This document shows positions 12,481 to 24,015 of a stretch of 64,000 nt of DNA, in pieces. Origin of the DNA: Ophioderma brevispina (Eukaryota > Echinodermata > Ophiuroidea > Amphilepidida > Ophiodermatidae); the NCBI GenBank assembly GCA_023653785.1, contig JAMKCH010058379.1, positions 41,356 through 105,355 of the forward strand, written 5' to 3'. How positions within the stretch are numbered: the stretch's first letter is position 1; each line of letters starts with the position of its first letter. Under the pieces are notes generated by a model, which saw only the letters and a program-made list of their open reading frames with translations, did not search any database and was not told the DNA's origin. The translations under genes and the position numbers were made by a program.

Positions 12481-12674
12481 CATGCCTCGGCGCCGCGTGT
12501 GCAGGGCGCGGCCGGGCGTGTGAGACGGGTTGTACGCGAGCCACAAGGCAATGAGGGCCAGCTCAACTCCAGATAAGGAGACATTAAGCCGAAGGAGGGA
12601 CACAAAAGGCGAAGGATAGAGGCGCGGGGAAACTACGGAGCATGAATGAAAGAACACGAAAAATACTTTTTTAC

Positions 12675-12819
12675 CCCGGAGTTCAGCGGATGATAGCCAC
12701 ACCGTGAGGCTTCAGTCGGGTGTCCAATACGGATGAACAAGACAGAACCATTTGCTAGCTTACTAGGGTCTCCAGGCCCCCCCTCCTTGTCGATTCTGCA
12801 GTCGTTGACATCACAGGCC
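12675..12819 (-). CDS. Candidate internal exon, unknown product
   Basis: An open frame on the minus strand reads ACDVNDCRIDKEGG and continues through about 48 codons, including three cysteines. It is bounded by an AG acceptor (exon start 12819 or 12822) and a donor-like GTAAAA at 12674-12669. Composition looks protein-like and not like the surrounding repeats, but I do not recognise the family. There is no neighbouring exon, so this could be chance. Confidence 0.25.
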
Positions 12820-14254
12820 TTTCTCAGTATTGGTAAGCAATAATAAGGAACTAGCACCCGTGAAACTCACCCGGTACCACAATTTTGGGTGACGATGTAC
12901 ATGTAGTCTTTGGAGTTTGCATGTTGAATGCAGTACACAATTTATACGGAGAGCATTTACCAATAAAAGAAGTTAATGTTATTGTTTCATATAAATTATT
13001 TGTTATGTTATTGTGTTTTATTGTTTTTTTTCCCCCATGGTTGTTTGATGAACCGCTCCCGCGTGTGCCACTGTTGTTAAAGTGTAAAACCACATGACAC
13101 GCCAATAATATCACTCACATTAAGTTTTTGTTCCACACACAAACTAGTCTTACAAAAAATTCTTACTGTCCCTCGTTTTCCTTTCAATAAAGCACAGTGG
13201 CCAATAAAGGTTAAATGAATTAATGCTAATTGAATTATCGAAATGAAAAATTGTTTTCTTTATTTTTATATCTTGCATTTATCGTATGTTAATTATAATT
13301 TTGCAAACGACTAGTAAAATAGACTATCAATATTCCACAAAATGGAACTAACCAAAAACAACGCATAAAATGTCAAATTGACTGAGCTGAGTTTTATTCC
13401 ATTATTAATGTGTTCTAATATATTTATACTCAATTAATTTTTTTAGAGAGAGAGGGCGACGGGTCCTGAACGAACCTGCATCCAGTCTGAATGTTGTCCA
13501 TTTAGACGAAACTACGACTCCTTCTTTATTTAGATCCTATCTTGGGTCTAAAAATAGAAATATATTTGTGAAAGTCAAAACATGCATACCATACCCCTCA
13601 ATCGAGATTTGTACACTTTATAATCCAAATGTAAAATACAACCATTGCCTTGGATTCGTTTGATTTTTAAATAGGAAATACCATGGACATGCTACGTGTC
13701 ACACACCTTTAATTAATCCTCTCTTTGGATAAAGTACTTGTCTTCATCGAACTTTGTTAAGTTCGGGTGGCTCTGAAATGGTTGAATATTTAAGTGTGGT
13801 AATATTCTGTCACACATAATTACTAGTATAATAACTAGTACAATGCCAATTAACCCTATTAAAGATCTATTCCCCAAACAACACCTTTTTGGAACATTAC
13901 ATTAGCACAATTAAATAGTAAGTATGATCAAGATTCATATAAATGTATGGCCATGTAAGGTTAGGCAACAAGAATTTCATATACCGGTGTTGCTAAATGA
14001 CAGCTCTGATTTTCCACTGATGTTAACCTTCCATAAAAATATCCCCATCTGAAAGCCCTAAGGATTAATCTGAAACATGATTTATTTGTAAAATTTCCTA
14101 TTGGAGCAAAGTAGTAAAATTCAGTCTATATGTTTTAAAACAATGCAAAATCACAACCCTTTCACTTTAAGATATAATTATTTCTGTACCCAAATACAGG
14201 TAGGAATCTCGATTCCCCGTTTCAGCTTTTCGAAATATTACAGAAATATGGAGG
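12820..14254. other. No gene seen
   Basis: AT-rich. AATAAA hexamers occur (for example 13187), but no transcript can be attached to them. Confidence 0.55.
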
Positions 14255-14499
14255 CCTTGAAAATTCCCTTTTTGGCCCAGATTCCAGCATTCGGCCCCCC
14301 TCAATATGGGACTACGTGTACGCAATCAGTATGTGGGGGGGGGCTAAAGGGGGCCAGGCTTTTTTTTGAGGGAGCAAATTTGGGTCCTTCCTCCATAGAA
14401 CTGTACAAAAAGTCAGTTCATTTGGGGGCTGAAAGGGGGGCAAGGTTTCTTTTTTGGGGGCTTGCGCTCCCCCCTGCCCCCGCTGGTTTTACGCCACTG
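14255..14499 (-). mobile_element. Truncated GC-rich MITE with a CAGTGGCGTAAAA end
   Basis: Reading the minus strand from 14499, the sequence begins cagtggcgtaaaaccagcgg, followed by G-rich and C-rich runs and a repeated gggggct/aagcccc pattern. The terminus resembles that of the element at 33.6 kb. The other end was not found, so the copy appears truncated and the left boundary is approximate. Confidence 0.45.
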
Positions 14500-14924
14500 C
14501 TACGGGGGCTAACTATCCTTCCAGCGACACCTTAGTTAAACTCAAGAGTTTGAGAGTGTCATTTTACCGCCGAACTCAATTTTTCCCGCCGATTTACGTT
14601 TAACCCACCCACGGCAACCCTTTACCTGATGGCTGAAATCATCGACATATTCAAAATTCAGTAATTTTGCCGTTTGTAACTTGCCACTTCGAGCGAATAT
14701 CGAGTAAACAAACCATTGCGGCAGAGTTAGCTAGTTTGATGCTGCCATCATTACAGAACAGGGTTACACTACCAGGACAACTTGCCACTGAGTTATTCAT
14801 CCTTGTCGGTTTAAAAAAAAAGAAAACTCTTTAAAGTGGGCCATGCCATTCAGGACCCTTTTGTAAAGTTCACACGAAAGACATAAAAAGATGGTCTGAA
14901 TTTTAGAGTCTCGTCACGATAAAA

Positions 14925-15180
14925 AAGGTTTGCTAACATCATAAAAATGTTTGACTAACATCATAAAAATGGTTGCCTAAAATCCTAAAAATTGTTTGCC
15001 TAAACATAAAAGATGTTTGCCTAAAATCATAAAACTGTTTGCCTAATATAATAAAAACGGTTGCCTAACATCATACTGTAACTTCATAAAAATATGTTTG
15101 CTAACATAATAAAATGTTTTGCCTAATCCATAAAAACGTTTCCTAACATCATAAAAATGTTTTCCTAACTTGTCACATGA
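14925..15180 (+). repeat. AT-rich minisatellite, about 21-22-bp unit
   Basis: About eleven units of cataaaaatgtttgcctaaca occur with variable spacing. More degenerate aatgttt...aaac sequence follows to about 15660. Confidence 0.88.
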
Positions 15181-15689
15181 AAGTTTTAATCAACCTTTTC
15201 ACAATGTTTGGAAAAACATTTGAAAAATTATCATCAAAAGTGATTATTAAAACATGTTCATAAGGTGACATCCATACCAGGAGTGTTTCAGTGTTTTTAA
15301 AACAATAATCGATAACATTTACAAAATGTTTCAAAACACATCAAGATAAAAACCACATATTGGTAACATTTTTAAACCGCGTTTGAAAAACATAGGAAAC
15401 ATGCAGCAGAAAATCATTTCAGCAACATTCTCTAAAACTTTATGTATCTAGGTAAATGTTATGCTAATATCTCTGTACAAAAGCTTAAGATATGTTTGGA
15501 GTAATGTTTGAGAAAATGTTGTCTTAATGTTGATAAAAAGTTACAAATTAATTGGCAAACGTTGGTTTCGAAATCCATTTTAAGCAAACTTTTAAAACAT
15601 GTAAAAACACATTGTAAAACGTTTTGATTAATGTTTCACCAAACATTATCCAAAACAATGTTTTCGTAATAAGCTTACAATATAAGATG

Positions 15690-15830
15690 ATTTGGTCGTG
15701 GGCCGAAATAGCGGTGGGCCGAGGGTGGCGGTGGGCAGAGGTGCAGTGGGAGAGCGTGGAGCATAATTCGGGCCGAGTTGGTATGGGCCGAGTTGGCGAT
15801 GCGGCCGAGATGGCGCTGGGGCCGAAGGTG
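15690..15830 (-). repeat. GC-rich minisatellite, gggccgagatggcgat units
   Basis: About eight degenerate units of tgggccgagttggcga occur, the reverse complement type of the array at 11.87 kb. It is followed by (GTAT)n at 15870-15930 and a T18/C6 run at 15959-15985. Confidence 0.8.
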
Positions 15831-16139
15831 ACCTGTTACCTTTTCCAGGTGGTTAGGTTTTGCTAGGTTTTCGAATGTGTGTATGTGTGTATGTATGTAT
15901 GCATGCCATGTATGTATGCATGTGTGTATGTGGGGTCCATTGTTGGGTTTTCCGGTTTATTTTTTTTTTTTTTTTTTTCCCCCCCAAGGTTTCGTTAAAA
16001 CCAATAGGGTTAAGGTGCCAATAGGGTTCCCTTCATATGTGAATGATGGCAAAGGTCATGGACAAGGTAAAATTATCTGAGGTCAGGTTCCATAATGCCA
16101 TCTTGCCAGGGGGACGATGCAACTATTATTGACTGCATT

Positions 16140-16870
16140 TTGTAAAGAATGAGTACCTTAACCCTCGTCTACCTGAGCATTTTTTTTTTAAACAAAACTT
16201 CCCGAAGGGGTCGGTGGTTACCACCCCCCCTGTTGACTGTTCGTTACATGAACACCCCGATTCACTTAAATTTGGTACCAAAGGATAGCTCGAGTTCTTA
16301 TTTCCATTGGCTACCAAAATAAGTGCTAAAATCCCCATATGACGTCACCATGCTCATATGGTTGAGGAAAGTACGAAAATACTGAAATAGGGGGGAAATT
16401 GATAATATTCGCAATTTTAGCGACTCAAAACACCCGATTATAGCTCTAAAATGATGTCATTATATAAACTAGTCATTTCCCCTCAAGTAGAGTCAAAAAC
16501 CGCATGAAATCTGTTTTTCCTAACCTTTTGGCGAAAAATTGAATTTTCCACTGTGTGTGTCTATGGAAATGGCAGTTCTTGCGGACAGGCGAACTTTATG
16601 ACGTATTGGACGTAATGTAGGCATGTTGGTACTTATTTTGGTTCAATGGAAAAGAGGAGGACCATATCTATCTATTGGGACGACGAAATTCAATGTCTGT
16701 GATGTTCCTGTGTTGTGTTAGGCAGTTGGTTACTTCTCTTCCGGAGGGGGGTGGGTACACCCACCCCCCCCCCCCCTATCGATAACTTGGGAAATCACCT
16801 TTATCTTTACTATACCCCGGTGGATTTTGTTTTGGATTAAAAGGAGCGGAACATGTCACTTGACCAATTA
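16140..16870 (+). repeat. Dispersed repeat family A, longest copy
   Basis: This copy contains all blocks seen in partial copies: a block with tccgattc/cccgattc and aaatttggta, a gttgaggaaagta block, a gagccaaaaacc-type block, gcgaactttatgacgt, and a tail around cccagtgg/ccccggtgg after a poly(C) run. It contains a ggtggttaccacc palindrome. No coding frame is conserved between copies. Confidence 0.65.
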
Positions 16871-17109
16871 CATTAATAATTTGGCACCAAAAAAGGGGGT
16901 TTTAGGCAAGCCGGGGAAAAAAGACCTACCACCCCCCCCTTCGGTAGCCGAGGGTTTAAGGGGGAGGGATATATATGGGGTAGAGGGGCTAAAAATGAAT
17001 ATTTAAAATTTAAAATGAGGAAAAAAAATTACCTTAAAAAATGACTTTTTAAAATAATTATTGACTTTGTAGTGTGAGGCCCCTTAAATCAATTTCTCAT
17101 GGGCTAGTG

Positions 17110-17750
17110 GAATTATTCTAGTTCGTAAGTAGTCCTGTTATGCTTTAAGCAATAATGCACATTTTTGAAGAGGCGCCCCCAATTTTCAAAAGTGATATTT
17201 TGGCATAGTTAAGTTGGTGATAGTCTAGGAAACTATACCTTGCGAACGAGAATGCTTAAAAAAATGCGTATTTATCTAACTTACGATTTTGTAATTAGAA
17301 TTTGGATCCCAGATGGACTTAACGGCAGAGCTGGGAAATTGCTAAGTTTAGTTCCGTCCATGAGAAAATAGTGCCCATCGAGAAATAACCTTAAATTGAT
17401 TTGATCTGAACAAATAAAACAACTAATGGAAGAGCGTGGACACGTACATGGCGATATTTCCCGGCTATTTCACCTTGAAAGGCTGTTCGAGCAGCCTTGA
17501 AGTATTACGGGGATCCCGATAATAATTATCTAATTAAAAATTCCGTCGTTGTGAGACACATTGACATCTTCGAGCTTAACATTCACAGGTATGGGTTTTT
17601 ATAGCCAGTTACCAATGCAACCGTGAAAAATCTCAATTTTGAAAAATGGGGGCGCTCTTCAAAAAAATGTGTAATGATTGCTTTAATTATTTTATCCCAA
17701 TATTATACGATGAACGTTTTTTTAGAAATTCCTGCGCGTAGAAACACTGT
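17110..17750. repeat. Diverged inverted repeat, about 640 bp
   Basis: gcaataatgcacattttt and gaggcgcccccaattttcaaaa (17145-17190) recur inverted near 17635-17690, with weaker pairing continuing inward to ggatccc blocks at 17305 and 17512. It is much more diverged than the other palindromes in the window. Confidence 0.55.
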
Positions 17751-18483
17751 TTTTTTAAATTTGTTTATATTTAGAACGCTATTTTAAAATTACTATCAAT
17801 TACAAAGTAAGCACTTGAATTATCAAATGTGAAAATTAGTGGTCAAAAGAGCCTTAATTACTTTTGAGATATAAATTTTAAAAGCTTACAAAATTTAAAT
17901 AGCGCAGCTTGAAGAAACAATAAAATATATAGAATACAAAGAAATTCACGTCGCGAGGCGGACATTTTCGACCATAAACTTTTGAACGGAAGCTCACGAT
18001 GTGTCAAACCAAAAGAAAAAGAAAGGTTTATTTTAAATTATAAAATGTTCATTTTTAGCCCTCCAACCCATATTCACCCTAAGGTATACTAAGATAATTT
18101 CTACTTGCTAATAAAGTTTATTGCAAAACGCAATAAACTGATTTTTAACACAGGAAAGATTTCTGATCCCTTTTGGTTGCCTGGTTACCGATTGTATGGG
18201 AACCATTCGTCATTCCCCCTTTGTCTTCCACAACCATCAGGGTGTTTATTTTCGGGGAAGCTGACCGGCTTTCTTGGAAATGGTCACTTCGGTATTTGCC
18301 ACCGGGGAGTATAGTCGCCCTTCTGTGCTGGTGGACAATTATAAAATTTCCCTCCCTCCCTCCCATATGTGTGGTACACCAGCAGAAGGTCTTACCTAGG
18401 GGGCAGGCAAGGTCAACCTGCATCGCAATGCTATAAAAATTTATGCATGTCAAATAGTTTAGATGGATCAAATAAACACCCCA

Positions 18484-19225
18484 GGGTGGACACGTAAATA
18501 AATATGCTGCACGGGACCTACAAGAGGAGGGGTAAAGTTACTATGGGGGTCAAATGTTTAAACTGCTCTAAATCTTATGTAATGTAGCTCAAATTATTCC
18601 TTAGGTAACCAGGAGTAAAAAAGTCAATTGGGTCACATGCGTGTGGTGCTTCCTTTCCAAGATATTTGGGAAAATAGGCTAAAGGTCATTTGTTTATTCA
18701 AGAAAGGTCAATGTTTGTAATACCCAGATTTCTTTGTACAATATTTTTTTGGAATGTTAATGATACTGATTACCAATATGAACTGATTTTTGTGCATTTT
18801 TGGCTTCATCTTCTTGTTGATATGGAAGGGGTCAAATGTCCCTGTAGGAATATATGGGCGATGGGGGACATTACCCCCTTCCCTATTAAGGGGAACCAAC
18901 CCTATGCAAAAATAAAAGGACATTATTTTTGATCTAGTATACATTAAATTATTTTTTTTGGCTATTTTTACAAAGAAAATCTTGGTATTGACAAATGGTG
19001 GACCTTTCTTGACTAAACAAATGACCTGTAGCCTATGTTCCAAATATCTTGGAAAGGAAAGCACCACACGCATCAAACAGGCCTTTTTAACTCCTGGTTA
19101 CCTAAGGAATAATTTGAGATATTACATTAGATTTGGAGCAGTTTTAAAAACATTCGACCCCCATAGTAACTTTGACCCACCTTCGTAACACCCCCCGTGC
19201 AGCTGATTGAAAACGTGTCCACCCT
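18484..19225. repeat. 742-bp palindrome (fold-back element)
   Basis: The left arm starts agggtggacacgt and the right arm ends acgtgtccaccct. The arms (about 18484-18835 and 18868-19225) share ggtaaccaggagt, ttccaagatatttgg and gtcatttgttta. The centre near 18854 has its own aatgtccc...gggacatt pairing. It is non-coding, and the arms are about 80 percent identical by eye. Confidence 0.85.
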
Positions 19226-20559
19226 AGTAATGTTACTTATGGTCCATTGAAGCTACCCAGATAGGACACGTTTTTATAGCTATAGATGTCAGTTTGCAAT
19301 GGAATAGTAGGGTTTGCCCCCTTCCTATCTTGTGATTCCTCAATTTGGTTTTATTGGGTTTATGGATCTTTGCCTATTGGCTTTTGTAATTATTGAACTG
19401 TTGTAAGTAATTAGAATTGGGAGGTTTTGTTTTAATCTTACGGATTAATGTTTGAATCTTTGTTTTGTGCGGAAACAAATTTAAGAAAATTGGGTCATTT
19501 AAGGATCTGAACCTTCTATAAATTGAACTTGAAAGTATATGTAATAAAGGAAATTGGATGGTAACTTAAGTTAGGCTAGTGGATAGGTCAGCTCCTCTAG
19601 CAATACTAGTTGTAAATCTAGTATTCCAATAAGGATCTTCAAGTGTGAAGTTAGGCTATATTATTGGATCCGGTACATTTCTTTGGCACAATTGCTGAGG
19701 GGTGGAAAAAACACAACGGCTTAGTATTATAATAGTCGCAGTGTGCATTAGATTATAAACAGGAACTTCGAATGTGTAGTTAGGCCGGTTCATTCGCGTC
19801 ACACGTGGTTACCTTCTTTTGCAAATTGCGGGAGTGGGAACCTCAGTGGTTTAGTACATTGCTGGTCGCTGAGTGTTTTGGAATTGGAAAGAAAACTGGA
19901 AATTGGATACATAAAATACATTTGAAATACTTGATTTGGATTTGAAATAAAAGGTGATGTGATTTGGATTGTGAAATAAATAGGGTTTGATTTGGGATTG
20001 GAAAGTAAGAGTTGAAATAGGAGACAACTCCTGGCAAAGATGTTGCCAAATTCATAATCGCATTGCTTTCTGTGTTTTCATTTCTAGGGTGCGTAATTGT
20101 ATATACTATAGTAGATAAACCCATCGTGTCACTCTAGTACTTTTTGAAGGTATTAGCAGCGAATGAGGGGATGTATTGTGCAGTGGAAGGCAAATTAAAT
20201 TCCACGCTAAATCCATTGACGCAATGTAGTCACGGATAGCAGAGAAAAATCAAATTCTGATTCTGTGCTTTTTGAAAAAAACCATTAAGGGTAAACGTAA
20301 ATCATTTATAAGCTTTTATAGCTACATTAACTCTCAAATTCAGACTAATCGTATTTGATTCAATGGGCCTTCAGTGTAACAGGGCGAGTTGTTGAATATC
20401 ACGGCCAGACTTGAGCGACGTGTTTTGGATACAAAGGAACACCAATGTCTTTGTAGAGGTAAACATGGAGAAGGCCAATATCGTAGTTCGTTCCAGAAAA
20501 GTGGCGTAAATTTCTCTGTCGACAGGTTGGGGGGGATGGGGATTGATGAAATTTTGAGA
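19226..20559. other. No gene seen
   Basis: AT-rich. A degenerate ggaaattggat/gatttgggattgg patch lies at about 19870-20030. Confidence 0.55.
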
Positions 20560-20870
20560 TGAAACCGGAGGTTTGCTCAAAAAAAGATGCCACTAATAGC
20601 ACATGTGCGCGCCAAAGCGCGGCTAAACATTTTGACATTAGAGCTAAAATCGCTAAATATAATTGTAATTAAAACAAAAAGTGCGCGAAGCGCGCTAAGC
20701 TGAAATTGACCGTTTTTTTTAAAACTATTTATGTTAAAATATGAGGTTATTTTTGGCCAAAACACATGAAGGGGCATCAAAATTGGGGGATGCTCTATTG
20801 ACCATCACCCCTCCAAAATATTGGGGGGGATATATCCCCCATACCCCCGGGATTTATGCCTATGTTCATG
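20560..20870. mobile_element. Possible MITE/SINE-like repeat with gcgcgaagcgcgc core
   Basis: The block contains gtgcgcgaagcgcgct near 20680 and a related gcgcgccaaagcgcggc near 20608, then a tail with gggggatatatcccccat and cccccgggatttatgcctatg. This resembles high-copy invertebrate interspersed repeats, but no ends could be fixed. Confidence 0.35.
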
Positions 20871-21017
20871 AAAACAGTGGTGATTGGGCAACTCTTCTAC
20901 ATAATCTCCCAACTAATCGACCCTGTCCAAAACTTTCCTACGGTGACACGATGGTGATCTAATATAACCACATGACCTTTTTCTGTATTTGCAATCGTTA
21001 TACTCAGGGACAGGAAA

Positions 21018-21221
21018 CCCTTTGACGAGCGAGTACTTCTGGTGTAAATGGGGACGGATCTATCAGCGCGTAAATGGTGCCTGCCGTGACTCAGTAACAC
21101 AGATCTCTACACAGAGATCAGAGTGCTCAGTAAAGCAGGATCGCTCGTGGCCAAAGGAGGCAGCAAGGCTTTCTGCTGTAAATACGCAGCGAACCAGGAA
21201 GTAACGCGCTCGTCAAAGAGT
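21018..21221. mobile_element. Possible short MITE with CTTTGACGAGCG ends
   Basis: ctttgacgagcg near 21020 and its inverse cgctcgtcaaag near 21208 bound about 200 bp of unusually GC-balanced sequence that differs from its AT-rich surroundings. No target duplication was established. Confidence 0.4.
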
Positions 21222-21560
21222 TTTGGTCCCAAACTATATTACTTTTACTAGCAATGCCGGAATACTCCATGACCCTACTGGTATTCATTCCTTCATGTGA
21301 AGCGTATCATTGCCGCAACATATAAATTGATATTAATTGCTAAGCAACCACCTATCGTTTTGCAGTTTCATGAAATTCCTATTCTGATGGTGAGAATATT
21401 TTTGAATTCCAACTTGACATGAGATTAAGCACACACGTGACAAGGCGTCACGTTTAATTAATGTAGTGCAGTTGAAGTGAGATTTATTAACAAATGTCAG
21501 CCAATCATGGTCATTGAAAACTCCCGGTTGTAAAATTTGAATCTCGAGCTAAATTCGATA

Positions 21561-22491
21561 CTTTTTACGTAACTCAAAAAGTTTATTTAATGTATTTTTA
21601 TTATTAAAAAAACTGATGGATGCGCAAAATTCTTACGCACACATGAAAAATTTACGTTGCCCGAAAGACATCGTTTTTACCATTGAAATCGTCCATTCTA
21701 TGAAATTTCTCTGAAGAAAAAAAAAGTTGAACTTGTGTCTGCAATCAATTTCACACAGAAAAAAAGTGAAATAAAATACTCCTTGCTTTTGGTCATAAAC
21801 CACCATATTACTCCCATTCAAAGCTATCACTCGGCAAGGAGGAAGCAATCGTTCAATGTTCAATTAATGTTAAGGATACCAATCCTTCTCCAATGACTTC
21901 AAGACACCTTTCAAGGCATACTTGTTGACAAGTGCGTATACGATGATGATCTAAAGTTGGCCAAGCCCGTTGCAAGATGCGCTGCCAATCCTGCAAAGAT
22001 GTGTTTTATTTCATTTTCCTGCCGGCTTCATTCTTGATGTCATCCCACAGGTTCTCAATGGGATTGCAATCAGGGATCTTGCCGGGCGGCATTCAATGCG
22101 CTCAATCCCGTTGTGTTCCAGATACGGTGAGGTGTTGCGTTATCATCCATAAAGATGAACTCATCAACATAAAAATAAAAGAGATTTAAATGTAAATCTC
22201 TACGAGCAGCCCTTTTCTTTTCAATGTGATTATGTAACAACACACGGACAGAGCAATAGCAGTAGTATTCACCTGCTCAAGAAATTATGAATGAAATGTT
22301 AAACCGTACACACTTGGAAATCAAACTTCTACGTTTCCTTTGCATGAAATTTCATAAAATGGACGATTTCATAGTAAAAACGATTTCTATCGGGCAAAAG
22401 TAAATTGCCATTTTGTGCGTAATGAATTTGTGCATCCATCAGTTTTTGAATAATAAAAATAAATTAAAATCTTTTTGAGTTACGTCAAAAG
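21561..22491. mobile_element. Tc1/mariner deletion derivative, 931 bp, long TIRs
   Basis: Terminal inverted repeats of about 150 bp (21561-21710 and 22342-22491) start with CTTTT and share gacgtaactcaaaaag (one mismatch in the left arm), ctgatggatgc and further blocks through the gaaatcgtcc motif. Each end is flanked by TA (21559-21560 and 22492-22493), the Tc1/mariner target duplication. The interior holds only the C-terminal part of a transposase on the minus strand, so the copy cannot move by itself. The left arm carries small indels relative to the right arm. Confidence 0.88.
21870..22171 (-). pseudogene. Tc1-like transposase, C-terminal fragment
   Basis: The minus strand reads VDEFIFMDDNATPHR (22168-22124), which carries the second catalytic Asp context of Tc1 DDE transposases. 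It continues LEHNGIERIEC, and after a frame change reads NPIENLWDDIK, the third catalytic region. The tail matches the family C-terminus (tryptophan-rich helix, then a run ending in WYP and a stop at 21870-21872). The N-terminal DNA-binding domains and the first Asp are missing. One frameshift lies near 22075-22095 and at least one stop falls near 22010. The family normally has about 340 residues; about 100 codons remain. It lies inside the 931-bp element with 150-bp TIRs. Confidence 0.85.
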
Positions 22492-23639
22492 TATCAGACG
22501 GGGAATTTCTTTTTTGCTGAGTGTATCTCAGTTTATATACTCGTCCCTTGGAAGTTTCGAGAATTCTCAGAGACAATTTAAATATGACATCGTGACTCAA
22601 TTAATTGAGTTTTGTCACTTTTTAAGTCGTCAGATGCTTCAAAGTCAAAAACAGATATTTCTAGAGTAAGCCCGTTAACATCAAATATGGAGTAGAATGA
22701 TTTGCGACTTGCCCTGGTACATGTTATTAGACACAATTAAACATATTTATGAGACCTTCAACTTGCTCAGTCAATGTCAGCCAATATGGCAGCCAAAATC
22801 TTGAAAAAACAATGGAAATATCAGCCGCAAATCCCAAAATAATGTGTCAATGTGATAATTAGAAATATATTTTAACCATAACCAGCTGATTGGCAGGTAA
22901 TCCTGAATAGTAAACATGCGTCAAATTTCAAATAAAGACCAATATGTCGAAAATGGTAATTCTTATGGTATTTTTTTTCTGGAGGTATTTGTAGTGCCTA
23001 TATGGATGATGACCCATTTCAAAAAAAAAAAAAATAATCCATAGTCTACACCTAACAGCAATTCATTTTTACGATGTGGGTGGAAGACCCTTTTAGCCCA
23101 TTTTGGCCAATTGTGCCAGCGTGTTTCATATGACATGAATAAATATTCTGAGTTATCGCCCTATTTTATTCACATTTGCCACTAATAATCGTTATCGTTT
23201 GAAAGCATTTCCAACAACTATTCTAAAAAAATGTATATTTCGAAAACTTTGAAAATGGTCTGACTTTGACACAATACTGATCGCAAAACATGCCGAAATA
23301 CTTTTTATGCCAGGTGTAGATTCGTCTTATACCCACAAATACCCACAGATTAGTTGACCTTTAAACAGCTTCACTCAAAATGAAATTAAATATTCAACCA
23401 AATCGATCACAACCATTGCAGCAATCACAGCGTTTGAGTCTCGATCGTTCATGAATGGGACTATGAAGAGAGAATCGGGCGAATGGCTTCATTATTGAGC
23501 TACCTTGTGACTGACTGGCAATTCGACTCAACTAAGATCGTGCGAATAAAACATCGTGCCAGTAAACCATTCACGTTCATAACCATTATACCACCCACCA
23601 CTCAAGATGACTGGGTGAATAATACTAGTCCCCTTTCCT
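22492..23639. other. No gene seen
   Basis: AT-rich, with one atggcagccaaaatctt motif (22787) of the dispersed CAAGATGGC type. Confidence 0.55.
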
Positions 23640-23715
23640 CGAGATTGCCGCGATAATTAAAAATTCATTTATCTGACGAGAATCGAACCCGGGCCTTTTG
23701 CTTCATGGTCTGTGC
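23640..23715 (-). mobile_element. tRNA-like fragment with B box
   Basis: The minus strand contains cccgggttcgattctcg, a T-arm/B-box match, preceded by a weak D-arm-like segment. No cloverleaf could be closed. It is probably a SINE scrap. Confidence 0.3.
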
Positions 23716-24015
23716 GCTCAACCCGTCTTTTCAGTTCAATCTCTTGAATGTTGACGTTCCCTTTCACAAGTTAACGCAAAAAAGCCGTTCAAGTATCTTA
23801 TCATCATCAATATTTTATAAAAATATGATAGGAAGGGCCCAAAAAATCGTTGCGTGTGAACTTCTATTGAAGTGACCCTTTGTGAGTAAAGTTATATGTG
23901 TATTTGTATGAGTTTATTATTAACCCGGAAGAATATTTAATTTTTTTAAAAATCCAACATAATTTCACATGGTTGTATCCATATTTAAAAGAAATTTGGT
24001 ACCTATTTCGGTTCC

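Noticed and set aside
11688..12554. 288-codon open frame, Phe/Ser/Leu-rich
   Set aside because: It runs through the GC-rich minisatellite and the pyrimidine tract; length is explained by composition and the antisense strand is just as open.
13180..13200. AATAAA as a polyadenylation signal
   Set aside because: AT-rich DNA has many such hexamers and no upstream gene was found.
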